Below, piece by piece: positions 49,850 through 58,347 of a DNA stretch of 64,000 nt (the stretch's first letter is position 1; each line of letters begins with the position of its first letter). The notes beneath the pieces were generated by a model. The model searched no databases. It worked only from the letters and a program-made list of their open reading frames with translations, and was not told the origin of the DNA. The translations under genes and the position numbers were made by a program. This DNA is from UBA964 sp037444685 (GTDB lineage Bacteria > Pseudomonadota > Gammaproteobacteria > Steroidobacterales > Steroidobacteraceae). The DNA lies in the NCBI GenBank assembly GCA_037444685.1, contig JBBILX010000002.1, positions 310,001 through 374,000 of the forward strand, in the 5' to 3' direction.

Positions 49850-50655
49850 GCGCGCGGCGGACGCGGGAAGAAACCGCTGGTGCGGCGCACGTACTCGGCG
49901 TACTGCGGCCGCCGCTCGGCGATGTCCTTCTCGAGCAGACCCGCACCGGAGTACTTCATCAGCAGCGCACTCATGATCAGTGGCCCGATGACACTCCACC
50001 AGGCGCCCGCGGCGAGCGCGATCAGGTAGAAGCCCCACCAGACGCAGAAGTCGCCGAAGTAGTTGGGGTGGCGCGTGTACCGCCACAGGCCGCGATCCAT
50101 GACCCGGCCCCGATTGGCGGGATCGGCCTTGAACCGGGCGAGTTGGGCGTCGCCGACGGTCTCGAAGAAAACGCCCACGGCCCAGAGGCCGACACCGACC
50201 GCATCGAGCCAGCCCAGCGGTCTCGGCGAGAGGATCGCTCCGAGCAGCGGCAGCGAAATCACCCAGGCGAGCAGGGCCTGGAAACCGAACACGAGATAGA
50301 GGCTCTTCCATGCGAAACCGGGCTCGTTGCGTGCACGGATCGCCTGATACCGGCGGTCCTCCTCGTGACCCCAGTTGCGCCAGGTGATGTAGATGGCGAG
50401 CCGCGCCGCCCAGATCGCGACCAGCGCATTGACCAGCCAGCGTCGGTCCTCCGAGTGCGGGGCCCGGCCGTCGGCGAGCGGGGCGTCCCAGTGCGGCGCC
50501 GTGTAGGCGTAGGTGAGGGCCGCGGCGACGAACAGCAAAGACCAGATGCTGTCGACGATCGCGACGTTACGCTTGAGCAACGACAACAGCCAGGTCGCAC
50601 CGGCCAGAGCGAGCATCGGTACGAGCGCCGACAGATAGACAGACCAGTCGAACAT
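49846..50655 (-). CDS. DUF1295 membrane protein (steroid 5-alpha-reductase-like fold)
   Basis: A 269-residue polytopic protein with about seven hydrophobic segments. The C-terminal signature LWRYTRHPNYFGDFCVWWGFY matches DUF1295, distantly related to isoprenylcysteine methyltransferases and 5-alpha-reductases. Likely a membrane NADPH- or SAM-dependent enzyme acting on a lipid; not proven. Confidence 0.92.
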   Translation of the reverse strand: MFDWSVYLSALVPMLALAGATWLLSLLKRNVAIVDSIWSLLFVAAALTYAYTAPHWDAPLADGRAPHSEDRRWLVNALVAIWAARLAIYITWRNWGHEEDRRYQAIRARNEPGFAWKSLYLVFGFQALLAWVISLPLLGAILSPRPLGWLDAVGVGLWAVGVFFETVGDAQLARFKADPANRGRVMDRGLWRYTRHPNYFGDFCVWWGFYLIALAAGAWWSVIGPLIMSALLMKYSGAGLLEKDIAERRPQYAEYVRRTSGFFPRPPRA

Positions 50656-50755
50656 GCGCTACCCCGGCCGGCGGCGGACCGGCCCACCTGCCGCATTGTC
50701 CTTGCTCGATGCGATACCGGCAATGGATCACGCACGCGGCAAGCGGCTGCCGCCC

Positions 50756-50782
50756 TCAAGCGGGTCGCCGGCCGGCCGATAC
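50756..50782 (+). promoter_or_regulatory. Sigma-28 (FliA) promoter for motAB
   Basis: TCAAGCGG (50756-50763), an exact 11-base spacer, then GCCGATAC (50775-50782), against the flagellar consensus TAAAGTTT-N11-GCCGATAA. Seven of eight -10 bases match. It lies 40 bases before the motA start, a classical class-3 flagellar position. Confidence 0.72.
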
Positions 50783-50821
50783 GGGGTCAGAACCCCGCAT
50801 TCCCAAGAGGCCAGGCCGGAC

Positions 50822-51703
50822 ATGCTCGCGCTCGTCGGAACCGTGATCGTTCTCGCATGCGTCGCCGGTGGCTTCCTGATGGCCGGCGGTAATCTGCTGG
50901 CGCTCTGGCATCCTTCAGAGATCGTCATCATCATCGGCGCCGCGCTGGGCGCCTACATCACGAGCCACCCGATGAAGGTGGTCAAGGGCGGCTTTTCCGG
51001 CGCCCTCGCCCTCCTGAAGAAGCCGGCCTACGACCGCGCGGCCTACGTCGACCTGCTCAAGCTCATCTACGACCTGCTGGTCAAGGCTCGCAAGGAGGGG
51101 TTGCTGGCGATCGAAGCCGACATCGAGGATCCCGCCAAGAGCAGCGTGTTCTCGAAGTATCCCGCGGTACTCGCCGACCATCACATGCTCGAATTCATCA
51201 CGGACTGCCTGCGCCTGATGGTCGGTGGCAATCTCGACCCGCAGGAGCTCGAAAGCCTGCTCGAGTACGAGCTCGAGACGCACCACAAGGAGGCACACGA
51301 GCCCGCGCATGCGGTGCAGGGCGTCGCCGACGCGCTGCCCGGCTTTGGCATCGTCGCGGCGGTGCTCGGCATCGTCAACACGATGGGGGCGCTCGACGGC
51401 GCCGATACGGCGACGATCGGCGCCAAGGTCGGCGCGGCGCTGGTCGGCACCTTTCTCGGCATTCTCGTCGCCTACGGTATCGTCGGGCCGATCGCCTCGG
51501 CGATGAGCCACCGCGCACACGAAGAGGGGAAAGCCTTCGAGGTCGTGAAAATGGCACTGGTCGCGAGCGTGCGCGGCTATCCGCCGCAGGTGGCGATCGA
51601 GTTCGCGCGCAAGCTGTTGTTCAGCGACGTGCGTCCGACGTTCTCCGATCTCGAGAACCATCTGAAGGGCAAGACGCCGGCGGCGGCCAAGCAGGCAGCG
51701 TGA
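50822..51703 (+). CDS. motA: Flagellar motor stator protein MotA
   Basis: A 293-residue inner-membrane protein with four helices (about 2-22, 28-48, 175-197 and 206-228) and a long cytoplasmic loop. Features LPGFGIVAAVLGIVNTMG and VGTFLGILVAYGIVGP define the MotA family; the proline-glycine turn is intact. With MotB it forms the ion-driven stator. Start ATG at 50822, stop overlapping motB. Confidence 0.96.
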   Translation: MLALVGTVIVLACVAGGFLMAGGNLLALWHPSEIVIIIGAALGAYITSHPMKVVKGGFSGALALLKKPAYDRAAYVDLLKLIYDLLVKARKEGLLAIEADIEDPAKSSVFSKYPAVLADHHMLEFITDCLRLMVGGNLDPQELESLLEYELETHHKEAHEPAHAVQGVADALPGFGIVAAVLGIVNTMGALDGADTATIGAKVGAALVGTFLGILVAYGIVGPIASAMSHRAHEEGKAFEVVKMALVASVRGYPPQVAIEFARKLLFSDVRPTFSDLENHLKGKTPAAAKQAA

Positions 51704-52635
51704 TGGCGACGGCCACGGCCAGGGACGACCAGCGTCCGATCATCATCAAGAAGCGCAAGGTGGTCGCGGGCGGCCACCATGGCGGCGCCTGGAAGGTCGC
51801 CTACGCGGACTTCGTCACGGCCATGATGGCCTTCTTCATGGTGATGTGGCTGATCACGGCCGTCTCCGAGGAAGACCGGGCCGCGATCTTCGACTACTTC
51901 AAGAACCCGAGCATGCAGGACGGACGGGCGCCGAAGCCCGCGCCCGGCCAGCTGGGACCGGGCGGCGCGAGCACAAGCCCAATCAATCTCCGCGGTGGGC
52001 TCGACGCGCCGCGTTCGATGGACTCGCCGACGCCCGGCATCGGGGCGCCCGTTGCGCCGTTGACCGAGAAACCAGACGTCGAGACCGCGCGGCGCATCGC
52101 CGAGGAGGCCGAGCGTGCGCAGCTCGAATCGCTGATGCAGCAGCTGCGCGAGGCCATCGACGCGAGCCAGGCGCTGGCCCCGTTCAAGGATCAGCTGCTG
52201 CTCGACATCACCCCGGAGGGATTGCGGATCCAGATCGTCGATGCGCAGAACCGCGCGATGTTTGCGATGGGCAGTTCGCGTCTGCAGGACTACACGGACC
52301 GGATCCTGCGCGAGCTGTCGCCCTACCTGAACTCGGTGCCGAACCGCATCAGCCTGACCGGGCACACGGACACGACCCCCTACGCGCCGCAGGCCGGCTA
52401 TACGAACTGGGAGCTGTCGGCCGACCGGGCCAACGCCGCGCGCCGCGCGCTCGAGGCAGGCGGACTCGCGAGCGACAGGATTGCCAGGGTCGTCGGTCTG
52501 TCCTCGTCGGTGCTGTTCGATCGCAACAATCCGCGCAATCCGATCAACCGGCGCATCAGCCTGATCGTCATGACCAAGCGCGCCGAGGAGGCAGCGCTCA
52601 GGAGCGACGTGCCCGCATCGACGCCGCCCGGCTGA
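51703..52635 (+). CDS. motB: Flagellar motor stator protein MotB
   Basis: A 310-residue protein with one N-terminal helix containing the proton-channel Asp36 (KVAYADFVTAMMAFFMVMWL) and a C-terminal OmpA-type peptidoglycan-binding domain (about 165-300, LTGHTDTTPY and NRRISLIVM). The linker is Pro/Ala-rich. It overlaps motA as TGATG. Confidence 0.96.
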   Translation: MATATARDDQRPIIIKKRKVVAGGHHGGAWKVAYADFVTAMMAFFMVMWLITAVSEEDRAAIFDYFKNPSMQDGRAPKPAPGQLGPGGASTSPINLRGGLDAPRSMDSPTPGIGAPVAPLTEKPDVETARRIAEEAERAQLESLMQQLREAIDASQALAPFKDQLLLDITPEGLRIQIVDAQNRAMFAMGSSRLQDYTDRILRELSPYLNSVPNRISLTGHTDTTPYAPQAGYTNWELSADRANAARRALEAGGLASDRIARVVGLSSSVLFDRNNPRNPINRRISLIVMTKRAEEAALRSDVPASTPPG

Positions 52636-52877
52636 GCGGTCACGGGCTCGCTCCCCGCGCCATTTCGGCCCCTGCGCAGGACCGCAACGTCAGATTTCGC
52701 TGGTCAGGCGACCATTTCTCGGTTATCGTCACCGGTGGATCGTGACCTTTCTCCAGACTGTTGTTGGCCCGCAGGATTCTCCGGCCGACCCAACGCATTC
52801 CCGAGTTGCTCTCGAACCAGGCCGTCCGTAAGGCGGCTTTTGCATCATTCGTAGTCTCTCTTGCAGTGAGTTCTTTC

Positions 52878-53225
52878 ATGACAAAGTTGTACGTGGGCAA
52901 TCTGCCCTTCTCCGCCACCGAAGACCAGGTCCGTTCGATGTTCGCCGAGATCGGCCCGGTCGAGTCCGTTTCGCTGATCAACGATCGCGAGACCGGCCGC
53001 CCCCGCGGTTTCGGGTTCGTCCAGATGTCGCAGGCCGATGCGGCCCGCGCCATCCACACGCTGAACGGCAAGGATTTCGGCGGCCGTCCGCTGCGCGTCA
53101 ATGAAGCGCAGGAGCGCGAGCGCGGCGCCGGCGGACGCGGCTTCGGCGGCGGTGGCTACGGCGGTGGAGGCCGTGGTGATGGCGGCCCGCGCCGTTACGG
53201 CGGCGGCGGTCCGCGCGGCTACTGA
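52878..53225 (+). CDS. RRM-domain glycine-rich RNA-binding protein
   Basis: A 115-residue protein. RNP2 is LYVGNL and RNP1 is RGFGFVQM in an RRM at 1-80, followed by a Gly/Arg-rich tail (GGGYGGGGRGDGG). Related proteins are cold-induced RNA chaperones. The 5' gap 52636-52877 probably holds a long leader; no strong ribosome site is visible, consistent with leader control. Confidence 0.93.
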   Translation: MTKLYVGNLPFSATEDQVRSMFAEIGPVESVSLINDRETGRPRGFGFVQMSQADAARAIHTLNGKDFGGRPLRVNEAQERERGAGGRGFGGGGYGGGGRGDGGPRRYGGGGPRGY

Positions 53226-53258
53226 GCCGGGACCGCAGGGCTCGCGAGAGGCCCGCAG

Positions 53259-53292
53259 ACGCCACGCTGGCACCGCCGGCGTGGCGTTTTCT
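53259..53292 (+). terminator. Rho-independent terminator after RRM gene
   Basis: ACGCCACGC (53259-53267) pairs exactly with GCGTGGCGT (53279-53287) across an 11-base loop and is followed by TTTCTTTT. It lies 34 bases after the RRM stop and also separates it from modC, which converges. Confidence 0.85.
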
Positions 53293-53333
53293 TTTCCCTA
53301 AACCCTCGCACGCGATCCTCGCCTAGCGGGTCG

Positions 53334-54446
53334 TCAGCCACCTTCGCCCTCGAGCATGTGCAGACCCGCCGGCGCGTCGATGGCGACCGACTTGATCAGT
53401 GCGAATGCGCGCGCACCCGGCGCGAGCGCGAGATCCTCGATCGCGGCGGGAGTCAGCGTCGCGAGCAGACGCAACCCCTCTGCCTCGAGCTCGACGTGCA
53501 CGGCGGCACGATCGCGCGGCACGATGCGTGCGACGGTAACCGCGATGACGTTGCGGACCGAGATACCCGCCGGGAATTGCGTCGCGACGATCACGTCGCT
53601 CGCCGGGACGTAGCACCGCAGTTCCGCACCCGGCTCGCACGGTACGAGCGGCACCTGCAGACGCTGCGCGCCGATCCGCAATTCCGTGGTGGCGCGCTCG
53701 CTGTCGTGTCCGATCACGGTCGCGAGCAGCAGCGAACCGGCATCGGCACGCGTGGCAAGACCGCGCGTGTCGCCGCGGCCGATCAGCTCGAGCGCGCTGC
53801 CCTCCGCGGCGACACGCCCGTCCTCGAGCAGTACGAGGTGATCGGCAAGCCGCAAGGTCTCGGCGAGGCTGTGGGTCACATAGACGATTGGCAGCCGCGC
53901 CTCGCGCTTGATCTGCTCGAGCAGCGCGAGGATCTCGGCCTTGCGTGGCGCGTCGAGCGAGGCGAGCGGTTCGTCGAGCAGCAGCAGTCGCGGCCGCGCG
54001 AGCAGCGCGCGGCCGATCGCCACGCGCTGGCGCTCGCCGCCCGAGAGGTCGCGCGGCCAGCGGTCGAGCAGTGCGCCGAGGCCGAGCACGTCGACCACGG
54101 CGGTCAGATCCGGCGTCGCCGCCTCGCCGCGCGGTGCGCGGCGCAGGCCGAACTCGAGGTTGTCGCGAACCCGCAGATGCGGGAACAGGCGCCCGTCCTG
54201 GAAAACCCAACCGACGCGGCGCTTTTCGAGCGGCACGTGAATGCGCCTTGCCGTGTCGGTCAGGACCTGCCCATCCACGACGATCCGGCCGCGCTCCGGC
54301 TCGAGCGCGCCGGCGAGCAGCGCGAGCACGCTGCTCTTGCCCGCGCCGGACGGGCCGAACAGCACCGTCGCGCCACGCGAGGGCGCGCGGAAGCGCAGCT
54401 CGAGCACGCTCTCGCCGCGGCGCAGCGCGGCCTCGAACTCGATCAC
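53334..54446 (-). CDS. modC: Molybdate ABC transporter ATP-binding protein ModC
   Basis: A 370-residue ATPase with Walker A GPSGAGKSS, signature LSGGERQRVAIGRAL and Walker B LLLLDEPLASLD, followed by a C-terminal mop/TOBE molybdate-binding region (about 235-365). ATG at 54446 overlaps the modB stop. It powers molybdate import. Confidence 0.95.
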   Translation of the reverse strand: MIEFEAALRRGESVLELRFRAPSRGATVLFGPSGAGKSSVLALLAGALEPERGRIVVDGQVLTDTARRIHVPLEKRRVGWVFQDGRLFPHLRVRDNLEFGLRRAPRGEAATPDLTAVVDVLGLGALLDRWPRDLSGGERQRVAIGRALLARPRLLLLDEPLASLDAPRKAEILALLEQIKREARLPIVYVTHSLAETLRLADHLVLLEDGRVAAEGSALELIGRGDTRGLATRADAGSLLLATVIGHDSERATTELRIGAQRLQVPLVPCEPGAELRCYVPASDVIVATQFPAGISVRNVIAVTVARIVPRDRAAVHVELEAEGLRLLATLTPAAIEDLALAPGARAFALIKSVAIDAPAGLHMLEGEGG

Positions 54447-55135
54447 GGCGCGCGCGCCGCCCAGCGGCGTGCCCAGCGGCCGAGACCTTCGGCGAGCAGC
54501 AGCGCGCCGATGGCGAGCAGCAGCGACAGCGTCGCGAGGCGCAGCGCTGCCGTCTCGCCGCCCGGCGTCTGCAGCGCGCTGTAGATCGCGAGCGGTAGCG
54601 TCTGCGTCTCACCCGGCACGTTGGCGGCAAAGGTGATGACCGCGCCGAACTCGCCGAGGCAGGCGGCGAAGCCGACGACCGCAGCGGCAGTCAGGCCGGG
54701 CAGGATCAGCGGCACGGTCAGATGCACGAATCGGTCGAGGGCGCCGGCACCCAGCGAGCGAGCGGCGAGATCGAGACCCGGGTCCAGCGCCTCGATCGAC
54801 AGCCGGATCGCTCGCACCATCATCGGGAATGCCATCACGCCAGCGGCGAGCGAGGCACCCGCGTTCGTGAAAACGAGCCGCAGCCCTAAGGCCTCATCGA
54901 GCCAGCGGCCGATGCCGCCCTGCACGCCGAAGACCAGCAGCAGCGCGTAGCCGACCACGACGGGCGGCAGCACCAGCGGCGCGTGCACGATCACGTCGAG
55001 CAGCATCCGCCCGCGGAACCGCCCGCGCGCGAGCAGCCAGGCCGTGGCCAGCGCGAGCGGCAGCGCGACCGCCACGGCGCGCGCGCCGACCCGCAGGCTC
55101 GTCGCGAGCACCTGCCATTCGTCCACAGTCAGCAT
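54443..55135 (-). CDS. modB: Molybdate ABC transporter permease ModB
   Basis: A 230-residue permease with five hydrophobic helices and the EAA-type loop (ARSLGAGALDRFVHLTVPLILPG). The Mod-type APLVLPPVVVGY segment is present. The ATG at 55135 fits the family start. The periplasmic binding protein ModA, normally just upstream, is absent here. Confidence 0.94.
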   Translation of the reverse strand: MLTVDEWQVLATSLRVGARAVAVALPLALATAWLLARGRFRGRMLLDVIVHAPLVLPPVVVGYALLLVFGVQGGIGRWLDEALGLRLVFTNAGASLAAGVMAFPMMVRAIRLSIEALDPGLDLAARSLGAGALDRFVHLTVPLILPGLTAAAVVGFAACLGEFGAVITFAANVPGETQTLPLAIYSALQTPGGETAALRLATLSLLLAIGALLLAEGLGRWARRWAARAP

Positions 55136-55187
55136 GCCGCCGATGATAGTGCAGCGCGTGGCGCGCCGGAGTACGCTTGCCACGCGT

Positions 55188-55970
55188 ATGACCGACGCCG
55201 CGACACTGCCCTTCGTGGCTCCCTGCCGCAAGCTCGAACCGGGCGCGCCCTGGCGTTGGCTCGTGAGCGGCGTCGCCGACCTGCGCCGCGCGCCGCGCCA
55301 GAGCCTGTGCTGGGGCGCGGTGACCACGCTGCTGAGCCTGCTGGTGAGCGCACTCGCGTGGCGCTTCGGCAGCTACTGGCTGCTGCTCGCGCTGCTGTCG
55401 GGCTTCGTGTTCGTGGCGCCGATGCTCGCGATTGCGCCCTATTCGATCAGCGCGCAGCTCGCCCGCGGTGCGGCGCCGTCGCTGCGGCGCTGTCTCGCCG
55501 ACCAGCTGCGCCTGCGCGGGACCGCCATGGTCTTCGCGCTGTTGCTGCTCGTGATCTTCCTGGTCTGGGCACGCGCGGCATCGATGATCGGCGTGTTCTT
55601 TCCTGTCGAGGGCGACCCGGGCTGGCGCGAGCTGCTGCCGTATTTCGCGATCGGCAGCGCGGTCGGCAGCATCTTCGCGCTGCTGTGCTTCTGCGTCTCG
55701 GCGTTCTCGCTGCCTTTCATGCATGAACGTGACGTCGACGCGATCACCGCGGCGGTCTCGGGCTTCAACGCGGTGCTGCGCAACAAGCGGCCGATGGCGC
55801 TCTGGATGGCCATCATCGTCGCCGCGGTGGCGAGCGGGCCGCTGACACTGTTCGTGGGTTTCATCGTCACGATGCCGCTGATTGGTCACGCCACCTGGCA
55901 CGCCTTCCGTGACACGCTCGACGCGAGCGCCTGGCCGCCGCGACCCGAAACGGCGGAGTCGACCGCATGA
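55188..55970 (+). CDS. DUF2189 membrane protein
   Basis: A 260-residue polytopic protein. WRWLVSGVADLRRAP at the start and PMLAIAPYSISAQLARG are typical of DUF2189. About six hydrophobic segments are present. Function unknown. Divergent from modB, followed by an overlapping VOC gene. Confidence 0.9.
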   Translation: MTDAATLPFVAPCRKLEPGAPWRWLVSGVADLRRAPRQSLCWGAVTTLLSLLVSALAWRFGSYWLLLALLSGFVFVAPMLAIAPYSISAQLARGAAPSLRRCLADQLRLRGTAMVFALLLLVIFLVWARAASMIGVFFPVEGDPGWRELLPYFAIGSAVGSIFALLCFCVSAFSLPFMHERDVDAITAAVSGFNAVLRNKRPMALWMAIIVAAVASGPLTLFVGFIVTMPLIGHATWHAFRDTLDASAWPPRPETAESTA

Positions 55971-56635
55971 TCCCGGCTGCGCGGCGCTCGGGCGGGGGCT
56001 CGGAGGGTGATGGGGGGCCTTGGCGGGCCGCCCTGCCGATCGTGGCGGGCTTCTTGCTGACAGTCTGGTCGCGGCCGTTGATCGCCGAATCGGACGCGAC
56101 GCCCACCGAACCGCTGCGTCCGCTCGATGCCGCGGGGATGACGGTCGCGACGAGCGCGCCGGCACCCACGCTGCTGCGCACCGCGCTGATCGTGGCGGAC
56201 GCGGAGCGCTCGATCGCGTTCTACCGACTGCTCGGCTTTCGGGTCGAGTCCGACACCGGCAGTCAGCCGCGGCGGATCGCCGGCAATCCGTTCCCTCTCA
56301 ACGCGCCCGCGACGCGTTCGCGCCTCGTGATCCTCGGCAGCGCGTCGGGCGCGGGAGGCCGCATCGGCCTCGTGGAGTTCGCCGAGCCGACACCGCCGGC
56401 ACGTCGCGACACCGCCGATCTCGTCGGCCGCGGCGATCCCGTCTTCGTATTCGACGTGGCCGATGCGGACGCGGTCCACGCTGCGCTGCGCGCCGGCGGC
56501 GCACGCGTGCATGAACCCCCGCAGGTCTACGTCTCGACGCGCCGGGCGGCCGACGGTCGGCCGCTGCGCGGCAAGGTGTTCCACGCCTGGGATCCCGACG
56601 GCTACCTGATCGAACTGCTGGAGGCCCCGAAGTGA
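55967..56635 (+). CDS. VOC family protein with N-terminal signal-like segment
   Basis: A 222-residue protein. Residues 19-43 form a hydrophobic segment (ALPIVAGFLLTVWSRPLIA) that reads as a signal peptide or anchor. A single VOC domain follows with a His-containing LRTALIVADAERSIAFYRLLG and a final DPDGYLIELLE. An exported VOC enzyme is unusual. It overlaps DUF2189 by ATGA and the aldehyde dehydrogenase by GTGA. Confidence 0.8.
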   Translation: MIPAARRSGGGSEGDGGPWRAALPIVAGFLLTVWSRPLIAESDATPTEPLRPLDAAGMTVATSAPAPTLLRTALIVADAERSIAFYRLLGFRVESDTGSQPRRIAGNPFPLNAPATRSRLVILGSASGAGGRIGLVEFAEPTPPARRDTADLVGRGDPVFVFDVADADAVHAALRAGGARVHEPPQVYVSTRRAADGRPLRGKVFHAWDPDGYLIELLEAPK

Positions 56636-58044
56636 CGCGCATGCAGGCCATCAACCCGCTGACGGGCGTGGCGGACTATGAGTTCGAGGTCGCCGGAGCC
56701 GACGAGGTCGCCGCCGCCTGCGCGGCCGTGCGGGCCGCCCAGCCCGCCTGGCTCGCGCTCGGCGTCGCCGGGCGTGCGGCGGCACTGCGCGACCTGTGGG
56801 CCGCGACGCTCGCGCAGCGCAGTGCGCTCGAGCGTGCGCTGCAGATCGACACGGGACGCTTCCGGATCGCCGCCATCGAGATCGCCGCGGTCGAGGGCAT
56901 GGTGACGTCGGCGATTCACCATGCGGCGGCGCTCAACGGCCAGTGCGCCGAACGACCCTCTGCCATTCCGGGCATTGCCGGACGGCGTCAGTGGCTTCCC
57001 TACCCGGTCGTCGGCGTCATCGCCCCGTGGAATTTCCCGATCGTGCTCTCGATGATCGACCTCGTGCCGGCGCTGGCGGCCGGCTGCGGCGTGGTGCTGA
57101 AGCCCAGCGAAGTCACGCCACGCTACGTCGAGCCGCTCCGCGCGATCTTCGACGCGGTTCCCGTGCTGCGCGACGTGGTGGCCATCGTGCGCGGTCCCGC
57201 CAGCACCGGCGCGGCGCTGATCGACCACGTTGACGCGGTGGTCTGCACCGGCAGCGTGCGCACCGGCCGGCTCGTCGCCGAGCACGCCGCGCGGCGCTTC
57301 ATCCCTGCCTTTCTCGAGCTCGGCGGCAAGGACCCGGCCATCGTCACGGCCGATGCCGACCTCGATCGCGCCGCGACCGCCATCGTCCGGGCCTCGCTGC
57401 TCGCCACCGGTCAGGCCTGCCAGTCACTCGAACGCGTCTATGTCGACCGCCGCGTCCACGATGCGCTGCTCGAACGCATCCTCGCCGAGGCCCGCACCGT
57501 GCGTCTGACCTGCGACGACCCGACGGGGCAGCTCGGGCCATTCATCATGCGCCGCCAGGCCGATATCGTCCGCGAGCACATCGAGGACGCGGTCGCGCGC
57601 GGCGCACGACTCGAACTCGGCGGGCGGATCGTCGAGCGCGGCGGCCGATGGTGCGAGGCAACGGTGCTGAGCCGCGTCGATCATTCGATGCGCGTGATGC
57701 GCGAGGAAACCTTCGGGCCAGTCATTCCGGTGATGGCCTTCGACACCCTCGACGAGGCGATCGCGCTTGCCAACGATGGCGACTATGGCCTGTCCGCGAA
57801 CGTTTTCGCCGGCAGCGAGGCCGATGCACAGCGCATCGCCGAGCGGCTCGAAGCCGGCTTCGTCAGCATAGGCGATGCGTCGCTGTCGAGCTTCGTCATG
57901 GACTTCGAGTGGGAGGGCATGCGCTATTCGGGCTTGGGTCGAGCCCGACTCGGTGCCTCGGGCGTCGCCCGCTACCTGCGCGTCAAGGCCATCGTCACCC
58001 AGCGTGGGCCGGTGGCGCCAATCGCGGTCGGCGCCGATCGCTGA
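56632..58044 (+). CDS. Aldehyde dehydrogenase family protein
   Basis: A 470-residue NAD(P)-dependent dehydrogenase. Catalytic Cys263 (GQACQS) and Glu229 (LELGGKDP) are present; the oxyanion Asn is in VIAPWNFP. The substrate is unknown; relatives oxidise short and medium aldehydes. It begins at a GTG overlapping the VOC stop; an ATG three codons on is an alternative. Confidence 0.92.
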   Translation: MTRMQAINPLTGVADYEFEVAGADEVAAACAAVRAAQPAWLALGVAGRAAALRDLWAATLAQRSALERALQIDTGRFRIAAIEIAAVEGMVTSAIHHAAALNGQCAERPSAIPGIAGRRQWLPYPVVGVIAPWNFPIVLSMIDLVPALAAGCGVVLKPSEVTPRYVEPLRAIFDAVPVLRDVVAIVRGPASTGAALIDHVDAVVCTGSVRTGRLVAEHAARRFIPAFLELGGKDPAIVTADADLDRAATAIVRASLLATGQACQSLERVYVDRRVHDALLERILAEARTVRLTCDDPTGQLGPFIMRRQADIVREHIEDAVARGARLELGGRIVERGGRWCEATVLSRVDHSMRVMREETFGPVIPVMAFDTLDEAIALANDGDYGLSANVFAGSEADAQRIAERLEAGFVSIGDASLSSFVMDFEWEGMRYSGLGRARLGASGVARYLRVKAIVTQRGPVAPIAVGADR

Positions 58045-58056
58045 AACGCACGCCGC

Positions 58057-58347
58057 TCAGATCGGCGGGAGCGGCGCTCCGAGGTCGCCGGCGAGCGCTT
58101 CGATCAGCCGGCGCATCGCCGCGTCACGCGCCGCCTGCTCGGCAGGCTCCGGGCGATACGCGTCGATGGCGGCCGCATCGAGCAGACCGTGCTTCGCGAG
58201 CAGCGCCTCGTGGGTCGCCAGGCGGTCGCGCAGCACGGTGACCTCCATGGCGAGGCGTGTCGCCACCGCCACGAGCTGTGCGAGGCTCGCAGCCTCGATC
58301 GGCTGGTCGGGACCGGCTCGGCGCGCCGCCGCCGGCGGCGCGTTCAC
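58057..58347 (-). CDS. Small helical protein, unknown
   Basis: A 96-residue protein, Ala-rich, with a predicted long helix (about 20-60: LAQLVAVATRLAMEVTVLRDRLA) and no cysteine or export signal. Its start overlaps the end of the upstream methyltransferase by ATGA, so it is likely its partner or a stabilising peptide. No family recognised. Confidence 0.7.
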   Translation of the reverse strand: MNAPPAAARRAGPDQPIEAASLAQLVAVATRLAMEVTVLRDRLATHEALLAKHGLLDAAAIDAYRPEPAEQAARDAAMRRLIEALAGDLGAPLPPI

